Of a stretch of DNA of 64,000 nt, positions 27,469 to 37,215 are shown piece after piece. A model generated the notes under the pieces. It worked only from the letters and a program-made list of their open reading frames with translations. It did not search any database and had not been told where the DNA came from. Numbering within the stretch: position 1 is the stretch's first letter; each line of letters starts with the position of its first letter. This stretch comes from Terriglobales bacterium. Lineage in GTDB: Bacteria; Acidobacteriota; Terriglobia; Terriglobales; Acidobacteriaceae. Location: NCBI GenBank assembly GCA_035567895.1, contig DATMPC010000102.1:62001-126000 (forward strand), given 5' to 3'. Position numbers and translations under genes: made by a program.

Positions 27469-28863
27469 ATGAACAACAAAGGCATCAATCGACGTGATTG
27501 GCTCAAGGGCGTTGGCGCATCGTTGCTAACGGCCGCGACACTCAAGGCCCAAACTGCAACTCAACCTCCCGCGCAGCAGATCCCCGAGGGACAAACCTCA
27601 ACTCACTTGCTTGATCCGCAAGAGCAAGTCGGAGAACCTCCTGCGATTGCCGCGAATCGTGAGCAGCGCATGCAGTGGTGGCATGCGGCAAAGTTTGGCA
27701 TGTTCGTTCACTGGGGACTGTACAGCGCGCGGGCTCGCCATGAGTGGGCCATGGAGAATGAAGCAATCCCAGTTGAGGAATACATGGCGCTGACCAAGCA
27801 GTTCAAGCCCAAGCCGAATGCGCCTCGTGATTTTGCTCGCCTGGCTAAGGCGGCGGGACAAAAGTATATCGTGATGACCACCAAGCATCATGAAGGCTTC
27901 TGTCTTTGGGATACCAAGCTCACGAACTACAATGCAGCAAAGCAAGGTCCCGGACGCGATCTGGTACGCGAATATGTAGACGCAGCACGGGCTGAAGATT
28001 TGCGAGTTGGGTTCTACTACTCACTGATGGATTGGCATCATCCCGACGGAGCCAAGTGCGCTACTGACGAAGCTGCGCGACGACGGTTCGTCGACTACAC
28101 GCATGGGCTCATCCGCGAGCTGCTGACCAACTACGGCAGGATCGACGTCCTCTGGTACGACGTAGCCTGGCCTCTCGACGCGCAAGGTTGGGAGTCGGTG
28201 AAGATGAACGAGATGGTCTTCCAGCTTCAACCGGAGATCATCGTGAACAATCGCAACAAACTTCAGGGCGATTTTTCCACTCCGGAACAACACATCACCG
28301 CAGAAGCCGGAGGCCGCGCGTGGGAGTCCTGCATGACGCTGAACGATAGCTGGGGATATCAGCGCGCCGACGACAACTGGAAGAACGCCAGGACTGTGAT
28401 TCGTAACCTCATCACGTGCTCGCGCGACGGTGGAAATTACCTTCTGAACATTGGTCCTCGCGCAGACGGTTCCATTCCTGAAGAGTCCATTCGCATTCTC
28501 CAGGAAGTTGGCCAGTGGATGACCAAGAATGGAGACACGATTTACAAATCCGACCATTGCGAGCCACGCCGCTCCGCATACGCCAGCTATACGCGAACGG
28601 GCAACACGTTATTTATGCATGTCCATTACTGGCCGGGCGGCGACGTGAATATGTGCGGCCTGAAGGCAAATGCCAAATCGGTGCGGCTATATGCCACCAA
28701 TCAGAAGGTCGACTTCAAGCAGGATCCGTATCAGCTCCACATGTATAACCTGCCGCAGCAGGCGCCGGATCATCCGGTTACGACGCTCGCGATCGAGTGC
28801 GACTCGGAGCCGACGCAGGACAACATCTTCGTCCGCAAGGATAAGCCGCGGGACGGAGCGTGA
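27469..28863 (+). CDS. GH29 alpha-L-fucosidase, Tat-exported
   Basis: 464 residues. The twin-arginine signal NRRDWLK (7-13) is followed by a hydrophobic stretch ending near residue 29. GH29 motifs: KFGMFVHWGLYS (75-86), TTKHHEGFCLWD (137-148) and LWYDVAW with the nucleophile D231. A small C-terminal beta-sandwich follows. It releases L-fucose from glycans outside the cytoplasmic membrane, providing the sugar for FucP. It comes after the predicted fucose operon, from which it is separated by a repeat, so it may have its own promoter. No carbohydrate-binding module is visible. Confidence 0.92.
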   Translation: MNNKGINRRDWLKGVGASLLTAATLKAQTATQPPAQQIPEGQTSTHLLDPQEQVGEPPAIAANREQRMQWWHAAKFGMFVHWGLYSARARHEWAMENEAIPVEEYMALTKQFKPKPNAPRDFARLAKAAGQKYIVMTTKHHEGFCLWDTKLTNYNAAKQGPGRDLVREYVDAARAEDLRVGFYYSLMDWHHPDGAKCATDEAARRRFVDYTHGLIRELLTNYGRIDVLWYDVAWPLDAQGWESVKMNEMVFQLQPEIIVNNRNKLQGDFSTPEQHITAEAGGRAWESCMTLNDSWGYQRADDNWKNARTVIRNLITCSRDGGNYLLNIGPRADGSIPEESIRILQEVGQWMTKNGDTIYKSDHCEPRRSAYASYTRTGNTLFMHVHYWPGGDVNMCGLKANAKSVRLYATNQKVDFKQDPYQLHMYNLPQQAPDHPVTTLAIECDSEPTQDNIFVRKDKPRDGA

Positions 28864-28984
28864 GCGATTGCCACCATGCAACCTGTCCCCCCGAGTTTTC
28901 GCCTACTACGCAAGAGCCCGGTTTGAGAGTATCTTTTCGTAATCGAGAAGATCCCTTGGTCGGTCTCCTCGTTTCGGTGGTTGA

Positions 28985-30478
28985 ATGAATATCCTCCTGC
29001 TCTCGATGCCGGATTCCTTCGAGCACATGCCCGCAGTGGCGATTCGCATGCCCAATGGGGCTCTCACGTCACTTGCGGGAAATGTGGATAGCTGTCACCG
29101 CGTTGCCGTCGCCGATCTCATTCTTGTCCAAAGAAACGTGCGTGCAACGGTGGAGCGCCTGGTTCGCGAGATCGATCCTGCACTGGTGGGAATGTCGGTG
29201 ATGACCTTTCAGCGAAAGACCGCGCTGAAGATCGCCGCCCTGATTCGCACGCTTAAGCCCAATGTACAAATCGCAGTTGGCGGCTACGATCCTAGCCTGG
29301 CTCCCGCCGCTTACATGGAACCAGATTCTGGCATCGATTTCATCGTTCGCGGCGAAGGTGAAGTCACGCTTCGCGAGCTCGTTCGGACCATGGAAAAGGA
29401 CCGCGACTATAGCCGTATCGCCGGATTGTCTTATCGCAGCGGAGAGGGCTGGCATCAAAATTCTCTACGCCCTGTGCACAGTCTGGAAGACGACGAGATT
29501 CGATTGCCAAATCGCGACGCTCGCGTCCTTCATGGATACACGATGCTCGGGCGGCAGGTAGATGTAATCGAGACCTCGCGTGGCTGTACTTTCGATTGCA
29601 GCTTCTGCTCGATCATCCAGATGCGCGGACGCAACTTTCACACCTATTCATTCGATCGCGTGCTGGCAGATATTCGCGATGCTCGCGAACATGGCGCGCA
29701 AACCCTCTTTCTGGTCGATGACAACATCACTCTCAATGTTCATCGCTTTGAGGAGCTGTGCAAGGCGATTGTCGCTGCGGGTCTGAACGATATCGAGTAC
29801 GTCATCCAAGGTATGACCTCGGCCATCGCCAACCATGGTGAGACGCTTGCTCCCCTTATGCGAAAAGCCGGATTCAAGTATGTATTTCTGGGAATCGAAA
29901 ACATACTTGAAGACGACCTTCAGTTCCTGCGCGCCAGTTCCAAAAACATCATGCGCGCGAAGGGACAAAAGGTCGGCAACGCTACCCTGCAGGCCATCGA
30001 ATACATCCATCGCAACAAGATGTACGTGGTTGGCGGGCTAATCGTCGGCAATCCCAACGACACTCGCGAATCAGTCGAAGCAAATTTGCGTTTTGCGCGT
30101 CGCTACATCGATTGGCCATACATTCAGCACCCAACACCATATCCCGGCACCCCAATGACGGAAGACTTCCGCCAGCGCCGGCTCATCATCAACGAGCGCG
30201 TCGAAGAGTACGACGGCACTACCGCCGTTGTGCGATCGGAAAAGCTGGAAGCAGAGGAGATCGAGTTCCTGCGCTGGCGCTCGGAGCGATGGATGAAGGC
30301 AGCGCACTTCCCGGTCGCTCTGTTTCGCAATCCCGGGTTTGTATTGCGCCAGGGCAAAAAGATGATTGCCCATACTTTTCGGGGCTGCACTCTAAAAACG
30401 GTGTTGGGATTGGAAGATGAGCGCAAAGCGTTCCAGCGCTACCGCGCAATTCGACGAGCCGAGCGCGTGTACGTTTAA
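28985..30478 (+). CDS. B12-binding domain radical SAM protein, function unknown
   Basis: 497 residues. The N-terminal 130 residues form a cobalamin-binding Rossmann domain (VGMSVMTFQRKTALKIA, VGGYDPSLAP). The radical SAM core carries CTFDCSFC near residue 200, the CxxxCxxC set that binds the 4Fe-4S cluster. After it come LFLVDDNITL and GLIVGNPNDT, then a basic C-terminal region. Such proteins carry out methylations or rearrangements in lipid, hopanoid, bacteriochlorophyll or antibiotic pathways. The neighbours are sugar genes and give no hint, so I do not assign a reaction. A 28-base palindrome follows the gene. Confidence 0.87.
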   Translation: MNILLLSMPDSFEHMPAVAIRMPNGALTSLAGNVDSCHRVAVADLILVQRNVRATVERLVREIDPALVGMSVMTFQRKTALKIAALIRTLKPNVQIAVGGYDPSLAPAAYMEPDSGIDFIVRGEGEVTLRELVRTMEKDRDYSRIAGLSYRSGEGWHQNSLRPVHSLEDDEIRLPNRDARVLHGYTMLGRQVDVIETSRGCTFDCSFCSIIQMRGRNFHTYSFDRVLADIRDAREHGAQTLFLVDDNITLNVHRFEELCKAIVAAGLNDIEYVIQGMTSAIANHGETLAPLMRKAGFKYVFLGIENILEDDLQFLRASSKNIMRAKGQKVGNATLQAIEYIHRNKMYVVGGLIVGNPNDTRESVEANLRFARRYIDWPYIQHPTPYPGTPMTEDFRQRRLIINERVEEYDGTTAVVRSEKLEAEEIEFLRWRSERWMKAAHFPVALFRNPGFVLRQGKKMIAHTFRGCTLKTVLGLEDERKAFQRYRAIRRAERVYV

Positions 30479-30505
30479 GACAGCAACCAACACCCACGCA
30501 CCAAC

Positions 30506-30533
30506 GTAGAGACGCAGCATGCTGCGTCTCTAC
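30506..30533. repeat. Perfect 28-bp palindrome (GTAGAGACGCAGC family), copy 1
   Basis: GTAGAGACGCAGCA is followed directly by its inverse complement, giving a fully self-complementary 28-mer between two convergent genes. Related copies are at 44993-45017 and 46527-46554. Its place between convergent stops suggests a REP-like element or terminator-like hairpin. Confidence 0.75.
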
Positions 30534-30554
30534 CATGCAGGCGGGACGCGCCGA

Positions 30555-31754
30555 TCACTCTGTGCCAGCTTCTAACGACACAAGGCTGACGTTGCGATGG
30601 CCCGCAGATAGTTTTCTTGCTGCTGCCTCGTACTTCTGATCTTTGTAAATCGCCGCCGCTTCCAGCAACGGCACCGCTAGCTCGTCAGGGCGCGTTTCTT
30701 CGATCTGCTGGTACGGCCATTGCTTCTCTCCCATGGCATAAGGAAGAAGATAGTCGAGAGCCTTCCGAATGCTTCGTCCATCGGCTGTTTGAAAGTGCCA
30801 GAGATCTACTCCGACCTGATCGGCAAGCGATGCCAGCTCCGTAAGCGCGCGAAGGTTGAAAGCGCTGTACCCAAATGACATTGTGCGCGCCAGTTCGAGT
30901 GGCTGCTTGCCATCGGGTTCAATCTGGGTTGCAATTCTCTTCTGAGCTGCTTTGCTTGCAACCTCGTGAGCTAGATCGCGACGCCCCACAAACAGAGCGA
31001 AGTCAACGACCTGATCGTCGTAAAAGCTGCCATGGTTGTTCTTGGCGTTCGACTCGTCTTGCCCGTGCTTGCTGGTTTGCAACCAATCGAGAAAGCTGGT
31101 AAACCATTTGCGCAATCCAGCGTCGTCCTCGCCGGTCCAATTTCTTGAGCCCTCGAGCAAACCCACTGCGTCAACAACTTCGGTCAGCCCGCGAGATTCG
31201 ATGATGCCGATTCCCCGCCCGGTATTCACGCCGCGTATCGCTTGAGCAAATTCCAGATTGGGATTCATCTTTGTCTTTGAATCAAGAAACCACGCACGCA
31301 GCAGCAAGGCTGTTCGCGCGGCGTAGTTTTCGTTTCCCGTAAGGTAGTACCCAAGGGCCAGCGTGCGAGCGGCACTACACATCTTGCTCATGGTCTCGTG
31401 GTCGGCGATCTGATTGATCTCAGGATTGCGCTCACCGTCTCGACGAACGTAGGGCAAATGATCCGGAGTATTCGGATTGGGCCAGAAGTACGGCGCCAGG
31501 CTCATGTAATCGTGCTTGTCGCCGCTGGGAGGTGTTGAATTCTTCTGCATTACAGAGAACGGGCCCTCACTCATACCTTTGTCGGCCTCACTGAGCGCAG
31601 CTCGCACGAGATCACTCGGCTTGTCAGGATGAGACTGAGCGGATCGACGCTCCTGCTGGAGGACTTTGGCGTTCAGCAGGAAGACTCGCGGGAGTTTTGC
31701 ATCAGCCGCATCTGGGGCAATCGAGAGCAACAACAGAATGAATGACAAGTGCAT
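30555..31754 (-). CDS. Alginate-lyase-like protein (PF05426), Sec-exported
   Basis: About 399 residues, starting at ATG 31754 with a signal peptide ([19 protein letters not shown]). Key motifs parallel the paralogue at 10567: [36 protein letters not shown] and the NNHGSFY motif with Asn-His. It would cleave a uronate-containing polysaccharide by beta-elimination, producing the unsaturated ends that GH88 acts on. It is the last gene of the minus-strand uronate operon, 18 bases after the DUF4861-GH88 gene. Exact polymer unknown. Confidence 0.85.
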   Translation of the reverse strand: MHLSFILLLLSIAPDAADAKLPRVFLLNAKVLQQERRSAQSHPDKPSDLVRAALSEADKGMSEGPFSVMQKNSTPPSGDKHDYMSLAPYFWPNPNTPDHLPYVRRDGERNPEINQIADHETMSKMCSAARTLALGYYLTGNENYAARTALLLRAWFLDSKTKMNPNLEFAQAIRGVNTGRGIGIIESRGLTEVVDAVGLLEGSRNWTGEDDAGLRKWFTSFLDWLQTSKHGQDESNAKNNHGSFYDDQVVDFALFVGRRDLAHEVASKAAQKRIATQIEPDGKQPLELARTMSFGYSAFNLRALTELASLADQVGVDLWHFQTADGRSIRKALDYLLPYAMGEKQWPYQQIEETRPDELAVPLLEAAAIYKDQKYEAAARKLSAGHRNVSLVSLEAGTE

Positions 31755-31772
31755 AATCGGTTCCATCGATCG

Positions 31773-34331
31773 CTATGGTCGGGCAGCGTCCAAAGTCATT
31801 AGCGTCTCGAGCAGATAGTACTGTCCGTAGATGAGCATCCCGTCCGCGGGACGCGTGCCGCTGCCGTGCCGCAAGATTCCAGGCGGCGAGTCATCTCCCT
31901 GGTATGCGGGAGTTAAATAACGGTCAATCAGGGAGTGGGTAATGCGCTCCGCCTGAGTTCGATAGAGCTGAGCCTTTTGCGCGTCTTGCGTCAGGGCGGC
32001 GAGTTGCAGCAAGCCTCCCGCGATGATCGCAGCAGCCGAAGTATCCCGATTGCGGAACATTACTCCCTCATCGTTGAAGTCATACCAAGGCACACCGTCT
32101 TCAGGAAGCTCCGCGAGAATGTATTCTGCAACTTTCTGTACCGTAGCCAGCAGTCTCGCATCGTGCGTCTCTTGGTACGCCTTGGCAAAACCGTAGAGCG
32201 CCCACGCTGTGCCGCGCGACCAACCGGTTTCCCACGAGTATCCCTGATGCGTGTGGTAGAAGACTCGCTCTCCTGGGCGCGCTTTGTTCGGAAACATCAG
32301 GGGTTGATCGTTCGGGCTGCCGCCGTGTAGGCGAAATTCCTGGCGATTGTCGCCGGGGTTGTAGTGAACCGACTGAATCACCGATCCATCAGCACGAATG
32401 AACCAATCCGCGGTACGGAGAGCATGCTTCAGCCCGACGTCACGATATTTGGGATCGCCGGTCTCGTGGCTTGCCCACCACAAAAGCTGAAGGTTCATCA
32501 TCGTGTCGATGATGGTGTCGTCCCCGTTTTGACCCCATGCTGGAATCAGTTGTGTGGTCGGGTTATACATCTGGACAAGATGGTCGGCGCCACGAATCCC
32601 GCTCTGCTTTAGCTTTTGATCGTGAGTTAGCTGGTAGCCCCCGACCGACGAATAGAAATAGAGGAAGCCCGTGTCGTGGTTCTGCTCGGACTCTTTGTCT
32701 ACGATGCGCGAGGTCCACAACTCAGCCCACCTCCGGTATTTCTCATCGTGAGTTTGCGCGTACATCTTCCACAACTCGCCTGCCCAGAACGCTCCGGTCC
32801 AGAAGAAGCCCTTCTGCTTCTGCCATTCGCCGGTTTGATTGTTGCCATCGGTAAAGAATCCATCGCCTCCATGGGCGGTGACTGTTGACGGTTGGGCCGC
32901 GGAAACAGCCGGTTCCCACTTCACAGCGGTGCGGTCGATCTCTTTCTGCAAGAGATCGATTGCCTGCTTGTAGGTCCGGGAGCTTGCAGGATGTAGCGTA
33001 TCCGGCGGGCCAGACTGTACTTCTGGAGAGCCGGAGAGGATTTTTACACTTGCTGGTGTCTTCATCCGCGCAGCAATCTCTCTGACGGAGGCTACCAGTT
33101 GATCCTGACTGGTAATGGCATCCACTCCGGAAACGCGAGCGATGTATTCGCGTGGTTCTCGCGCTCCCACCACGGGAACAGGATCGTTGCTTCCTTCCTG
33201 ATCCCAAGCTGCCAGCGAGTACCAGCTTGCAGTACCGCTCTTGAGTGGGAATGTGAAGAGATAATCTTTGCTGTCCTTGTTTGGAGCTGCTCCGGAACCC
33301 GGAGCCACAACAATCGCGAGTCCTAAATTGGTCCCATGCAGAATCGGAGAGACTGCTTTGTTTCCGCCTTCAACCGCCTGCTCTCCCCACATTGCAAGCC
33401 ACGCCGGATCATCACCAGCCTTCGAGCGCACCTCGGGAATCCCCTGCTGCTGGGTGAGACCGGTAGCAAGGGTCAGATCGCCAGCATCTGCCGAGGCGGC
33501 GGTCTGGAGAAAACCGCGCTCGCCGGCCCATTGCGTCACACGCACGCGCAGGTTCACACTTTTGCCGGCGATCTTCCAGCCCTGATATGTGAACTCCACG
33601 ATCGCTCGCACGGGTCCTGTAGAGATGATGCGCCAAGTGCGATTGTCCACCTCAGAGATGTGCTGGGCCTCTCCGTTCACCCACGCGCCGGGAGCGCCGA
33701 TGCCCAGCGCGTCCGCCACGAGGTAGATGTCGCGGCCATCCGGCGAGTAATTGTGGTAGATGTACCCAGGCGTTGCGTAACGCTCCAGTTGCAAAGTGGG
33801 ACGCGGCTTTCCGTACAGATCAATGGCGTTTCGCTTGTCAAAGTAAAGACGAAAAGAATCTCGCTTCGACTCCCAGCCCATGCCGTCGATCTTCTTCGTG
33901 AAGATGGCATTGGTCTGCGGCTCGTAGTCGCCACGGAGACGAAAGATACGATCCGGGGGACCCCAGGTGATCGTCACTATTCGTGTCTGACGCGGCTTTA
34001 GATCAATCTGAAATGCAAGCTCGTCGGGCTTGAGGTCGCCATCAATGTCATCGACTTGCGACGGAAGTTCCTGTGTGTGCAGAACAGCCGCATCTTCCGC
34101 AACCGTGGTTGCATCAGTGGCAGTCACGATATGAGAGCCGATGTAGATATCGGGAGCGACTTTTCGCAGCTCAGCAACTGCGAGAACGATGTTCTCTGCC
34201 GGACGATTCTGGTCTGTGGAGTTGGTGATTGCGATTTTGATTGATTTGAGGTGCGGCTCTGCCCACAGAAGGGAAGTAGCACCCAGGCTCAACAATACTG
34301 CGCATACACGAACGGCGCTTTTTGTATTCAT
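31773..34331 (-). CDS. DUF4861 - GH88 two-domain exported protein (unsaturated glucuronyl hydrolase)
   Basis: 852 residues from ATG 34331; the frame is open upstream, but that part overlaps the kdgA coding region and is not real. A signal peptide ends near LLWAEP (residue 26). Residues about 27-430 match DUF4861 ([53 protein letters not shown]). Residues about 500-850 are a GH88 alpha/alpha barrel with [25 protein letters not shown] and [18 protein letters not shown]88 hydrolyses the unsaturated uronate left by polysaccharide lyases. The DUF4861 part probably binds or modifies the glycan. The release product feeds KduI and KduD, encoded upstream in this operon. Confidence 0.87.
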   Translation of the reverse strand: MNTKSAVRVCAVLLSLGATSLLWAEPHLKSIKIAITNSTDQNRPAENIVLAVAELRKVAPDIYIGSHIVTATDATTVAEDAAVLHTQELPSQVDDIDGDLKPDELAFQIDLKPRQTRIVTITWGPPDRIFRLRGDYEPQTNAIFTKKIDGMGWESKRDSFRLYFDKRNAIDLYGKPRPTLQLERYATPGYIYHNYSPDGRDIYLVADALGIGAPGAWVNGEAQHISEVDNRTWRIISTGPVRAIVEFTYQGWKIAGKSVNLRVRVTQWAGERGFLQTAASADAGDLTLATGLTQQQGIPEVRSKAGDDPAWLAMWGEQAVEGGNKAVSPILHGTNLGLAIVVAPGSGAAPNKDSKDYLFTFPLKSGTASWYSLAAWDQEGSNDPVPVVGAREPREYIARVSGVDAITSQDQLVASVREIAARMKTPASVKILSGSPEVQSGPPDTLHPASSRTYKQAIDLLQKEIDRTAVKWEPAVSAAQPSTVTAHGGDGFFTDGNNQTGEWQKQKGFFWTGAFWAGELWKMYAQTHDEKYRRWAELWTSRIVDKESEQNHDTGFLYFYSSVGGYQLTHDQKLKQSGIRGADHLVQMYNPTTQLIPAWGQNGDDTIIDTMMNLQLLWWASHETGDPKYRDVGLKHALRTADWFIRADGSVIQSVHYNPGDNRQEFRLHGGSPNDQPLMFPNKARPGERVFYHTHQGYSWETGWSRGTAWALYGFAKAYQETHDARLLATVQKVAEYILAELPEDGVPWYDFNDEGVMFRNRDTSAAAIIAGGLLQLAALTQDAQKAQLYRTQAERITHSLIDRYLTPAYQGDDSPPGILRHGSGTRPADGMLIYGQYYLLETLMTLDAARP

Positions 34332-34363
34332 TCTCGTATGTAATGGAATCAATGTGGCACAGC

Positions 34364-34405
34364 CGCCCTCGCCTGTGTTGGGCTTCCAAATCACAGGCGA
34401 GGGCG
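34364..34405. repeat. 14-bp perfect inverted repeat between kdgA and the GH88 gene
   Basis: CGCCCTCGCCTGTG (34364-34377) is perfectly inverted at 34392-34405 with a 14-base loop. It lies in the 88-base gap between two genes of one operon, with no T-run. It may act as an mRNA stabiliser that sets different expression levels, or be a dispersed repeat. Confidence 0.55.
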
Positions 34406-34419
34406 CCTGTTGCCAGGCT

Positions 34420-35094
34420 CTAAGCGGGCGCCAACGCCGGTTTCTCGGTCTCGCGCACCTGCCGCACAATTTCCAGATATTTCCTGGCCAGCGTCGTGAT
34501 TTGCGAAACATCGCCGCTGGTGAGCACAGAGTGCAACACCAATTCGCCTCCAACTCCGAGAGCAGATGCGCCTGCCCTGAGAAAATCAGCTGCGGTGTTC
34601 AGGTTCACGCCACCGGTTGGGACAAGAGGCACCTGCGGCAGAGGACCGCGCAGGGCCTTCAAATAGGCTGCACCGCCCATCGCACTCGCAGGGAAAATCT
34701 TCACGAAGTCTGCTCCGCCCTTCCAGGCAGTAATGACTTCGGTAGGAGTCAGCGCGCCGGCCATAATCAATTTCCCTGCATCATTCGCCGCCTTCACCGT
34801 TCCCAAATCGAGACCAGGAGTAACGAGGAACTCCGCGCCTGCGTCGAAGCACCGGCGCGCAGTCTCTGCGTCGAGGACCGTTCCCGCTCCCACAATCACT
34901 TCGCCGCCAAGGGTCTTAATAAGCTGCGTGATGGCGTCGATCGCTCCAGGAACCGTCATAGTGACTTCGACGATGGAGATCCCGCCGGCCGCGACTGCTA
35001 CGGCAGCCGCGATGGCATGTTTGGCCGAAGGCGCCCGCACAACAGGAACGATCCCGACTTCCAGTACTCGCGCGCGAACTTCTTCCTTGGTCAT
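34420..35094 (-). CDS. kdgA: 2-keto-3-deoxy-6-phosphogluconate / 4-hydroxy-2-oxoglutarate aldolase
   Basis: 224 residues, a class I aldolase TIM barrel. The Schiff-base lysine is in [11 protein letters not shown], the catalytic Glu is in SIVEVTMT, and the phosphate-binding end is LVPTGGVN. It splits KDPG into pyruvate and glyceraldehyde 3-phosphate, completing uronate breakdown. It starts three bases after the transporter stop codon, so it is coupled to it. Its kinase partner kdgK is in the other operon at 7493-8593; no second kinase is found near it. Confidence 0.93.
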   Translation of the reverse strand: MTKEEVRARVLEVGIVPVVRAPSAKHAIAAAVAVAAGGISIVEVTMTVPGAIDAITQLIKTLGGEVIVGAGTVLDAETARRCFDAGAEFLVTPGLDLGTVKAANDAGKLIMAGALTPTEVITAWKGGADFVKIFPASAMGGAAYLKALRGPLPQVPLVPTGGVNLNTAADFLRAGASALGVGGELVLHSVLTSGDVSQITTLARKYLEIVRQVRETEKPALAPA

Positions 35095-35097
35095 GTT

Positions 35098-36423
35098 TTA
35101 TTTGGCCTCGATTTCAATGAGCGCTGGTTCCAGCCTGGGCACCAGCACTTGAATGATGAGCAATGCTGAGAGATACGCAAACCCCGAGATGACGAACAGC
35201 AGTGAATAACTGTGTGTGTGTTGCAAGTGGTATCCGGTGAAGCTTGCGATGCACATACCGCCCACGGCGCCTCCAAAGCCGCCGATGCCAACCACTGAGC
35301 CTACAGCCCTGCGCGGGAACATATCGGAAGCGGTGGTAAACATGTTGGCCGACCATCCCTGATGCGCAGCCGTTGCCAAACTGAAGAGCGCGACTTGCGG
35401 CCAGAGGCCGGTCAACTGAGAAATAAACATCACGGGTACCACGCACAGCGCGCAAATCAGCATTGCGGTCTTGCGAGCGCGATTCGCGCTCCAGCCACGT
35501 TTGATCAGGCTCGACGAAAGCCAGCCTCCAAAGATGCTGCCAACGTCGGCTGCGAGGTAAATCACCACCAACGGCGGGCCAAGTTTCGTAAGAGTCAGGC
35601 CATGCGCTGAGGCAAAGAACTTGGCCAGCCAGAACAGATAAAACCACCAGATTGGGTCGGTCATGAACTTGCCGAGCGCGAATGCCCACGTCTGGCGATG
35701 CGGCAATAGCCGCATCCATGGAATTCGCGTTGTCGGCTCAACCGGATCGCTGAGAATGTACTGAAGTTCGCCCGGCGAGAGGCGCGGGTGTTCCTGCGGA
35801 CGACGGTACAGCAGAAGCCACAACGCCAGCCAGGTTGCGCTGAAGAATCCCGTGAACAGAAACGCCCACCGCCAGCCAAGATGAACTGCCACCCAGGGAA
35901 CGGTGAGCGGCGCGATAATGGCTCCGACATTGGTGCCGGAATTGAAAATGCCGGTTGCAAGAGCTCGTTCCTTTTTTGGAAACCATTCGGTGACGGTCTT
36001 TATCGCAGCAGGAAAGTTGCCAGACTCACCCAGTCCGAGCATTCCGCGAGCAAAGGCAAATCCAAGCACGGAGTTGGCAAGCGCATGCCCCATCGCCGCG
36101 AGACTCCAGATCGCGATCGAAACCGCATAGCCAATTCGCGTCCCAACACGATCCATGAACCGGCCCATGAGGAGCAGTCCTATGGCGTAAGTGGTTTGGA
36201 AGGCGGTGACGATATATCCGTATTGAATTTCGTTCCATCGGAAGATCTTTTGCAGGTCAGGAGCCAGCAGGCCGAGCACCTGACGATCCATGTAGTTGAT
36301 GGTGGTGGCGAAAAACAGGAGAGCGCAGATGACCCAACGATAGTTCCCGCCCGCGGTAGTCTGAACAGCAGCCCCAACGTTCGGCGGCGCGTCCGCTGAT
36401 TGGTCAAGCCTCGTCTGATGCAA
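35098..36423 (-). CDS. MFS sugar-acid transporter (ExuT/ACS family)
   Basis: 441 residues with twelve membrane segments. Signatures of the anion:cation symporter family: NYMDRQVLGLLAPDL in the first helix region, GLLLMGRFMDRVGTRIG, GLGESGNFPAAIKTVTEWFPKKERALATG in helix 4-5, and PRRAVGSVVGIGGFGGAVGG late. It likely takes up hexuronates or unsaturated uronates with protons. It is between kduD and kdgA in one operon, three bases before kdgA. The precise uronate is not decidable. Confidence 0.88.
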   Translation of the reverse strand: MHQTRLDQSADAPPNVGAAVQTTAGGNYRWVICALLFFATTINYMDRQVLGLLAPDLQKIFRWNEIQYGYIVTAFQTTYAIGLLLMGRFMDRVGTRIGYAVSIAIWSLAAMGHALANSVLGFAFARGMLGLGESGNFPAAIKTVTEWFPKKERALATGIFNSGTNVGAIIAPLTVPWVAVHLGWRWAFLFTGFFSATWLALWLLLYRRPQEHPRLSPGELQYILSDPVEPTTRIPWMRLLPHRQTWAFALGKFMTDPIWWFYLFWLAKFFASAHGLTLTKLGPPLVVIYLAADVGSIFGGWLSSSLIKRGWSANRARKTAMLICALCVVPVMFISQLTGLWPQVALFSLATAAHQGWSANMFTTASDMFPRRAVGSVVGIGGFGGAVGGMCIASFTGYHLQHTHSYSLLFVISGFAYLSALLIIQVLVPRLEPALIEIEAK

Positions 36424-36450
36424 CTCGCGCTCCCTTTATCTGTTGCTGCT

Positions 36451-37212
36451 TTACCTGCCCATCCAACCGCCGTCGACTACCAGTACATGACCATGAACGT
36501 AGTCACTCGCTCGAGAGGCAAGAAATACGGCCGCTCCGCAGACATCGCCCGGCTCTCCCCATCGCTGTGCCGGAATTCTCTCGAGAATCTGGCGGTTGCG
36601 CGTCTCATCGCGTTGCAGAGCAGCGGTATTATCCGTGCACATGTAACCTGGCGCGATGGCATTCACGTTTATCCCCTGCGACGCCCATTCGTTGGCTAAT
36701 GCCTTAGTCAACTGCACGACAGCTCCTTTTGAGGCAGCGTACGCCGGTACCGTGATGCCACCTTGAAACGCCAGCAGCGAAGCGATGTTCACGATCTTGC
36801 CGCTCGACCGTCTCTTAATAAACGACTTGCCGGCAGCCTGACACAACTTCCACAGCGAATTCAGGTTCACCTGGAGAACCGTGGTCCAGTCGGCATCACT
36901 GTACTCGACTGCCTTGGCGCGCCGAATAGTCCCAGCATTATTGACGACGATGTCTATTGGTGCAAATTGCTGGGCCTTTCCAAACAGCTTCTCCGCCGCT
37001 CCAGATTGCGCCAGATCGGTTTGAATCACGGCTGCGCGCCGCCCAAGCTTCTCGATCGCGTTGCAGGTTTCCTGGGGCGACCGCGAATTGCCGTGGCAAA
37101 CGACATCCGCTCCAGCTTCCGCGAGTGCAATTGCTATCGCGGCACCAAGCCCAGCCGAAGCGCCCGTGACCAGCGCCGTCTTGCCGTCAAGTCTGAATTG
37201 GTCGAGGATCAA
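36451..37212 (-). CDS. kduD: 2-dehydro-3-deoxy-D-gluconate 5-dehydrogenase
   Basis: 253 residues. It carries SDR motifs (GASAGLG 17-23, NNAG 91-94, S145, Y158, K162) plus KduD-specific stretches: IASLLAFQGGITVPAYAASKG, GINVNAIAPGYMCTDNT and RIPAQRWGEPGDVCGAAVFLASRASDY. It interconverts 3-deoxy-D-glycero-2,5-hexodiulosonate and KDG using NAD(H). Only three bases separate it from the upstream isomerase gene, so the isomerase-dehydrogenase pair is preserved. Among the SDR genes of this window this one has the clearest identity. Confidence 0.9.
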   Translation of the reverse strand: MILDQFRLDGKTALVTGASAGLGAAIAIALAEAGADVVCHGNSRSPQETCNAIEKLGRRAAVIQTDLAQSGAAEKLFGKAQQFAPIDIVVNNAGTIRRAKAVEYSDADWTTVLQVNLNSLWKLCQAAGKSFIKRRSSGKIVNIASLLAFQGGITVPAYAASKGAVVQLTKALANEWASQGINVNAIAPGYMCTDNTAALQRDETRNRQILERIPAQRWGEPGDVCGAAVFLASRASDYVHGHVLVVDGGWMGR

Positions 37213-37215
37213 GAG

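Noticed and set aside
34332-34553. N-terminal extension of the DUF4861-GH88 frame
   Set aside because: It overlaps kdgA coding sequence and lies before a clear signal peptide at 34331.
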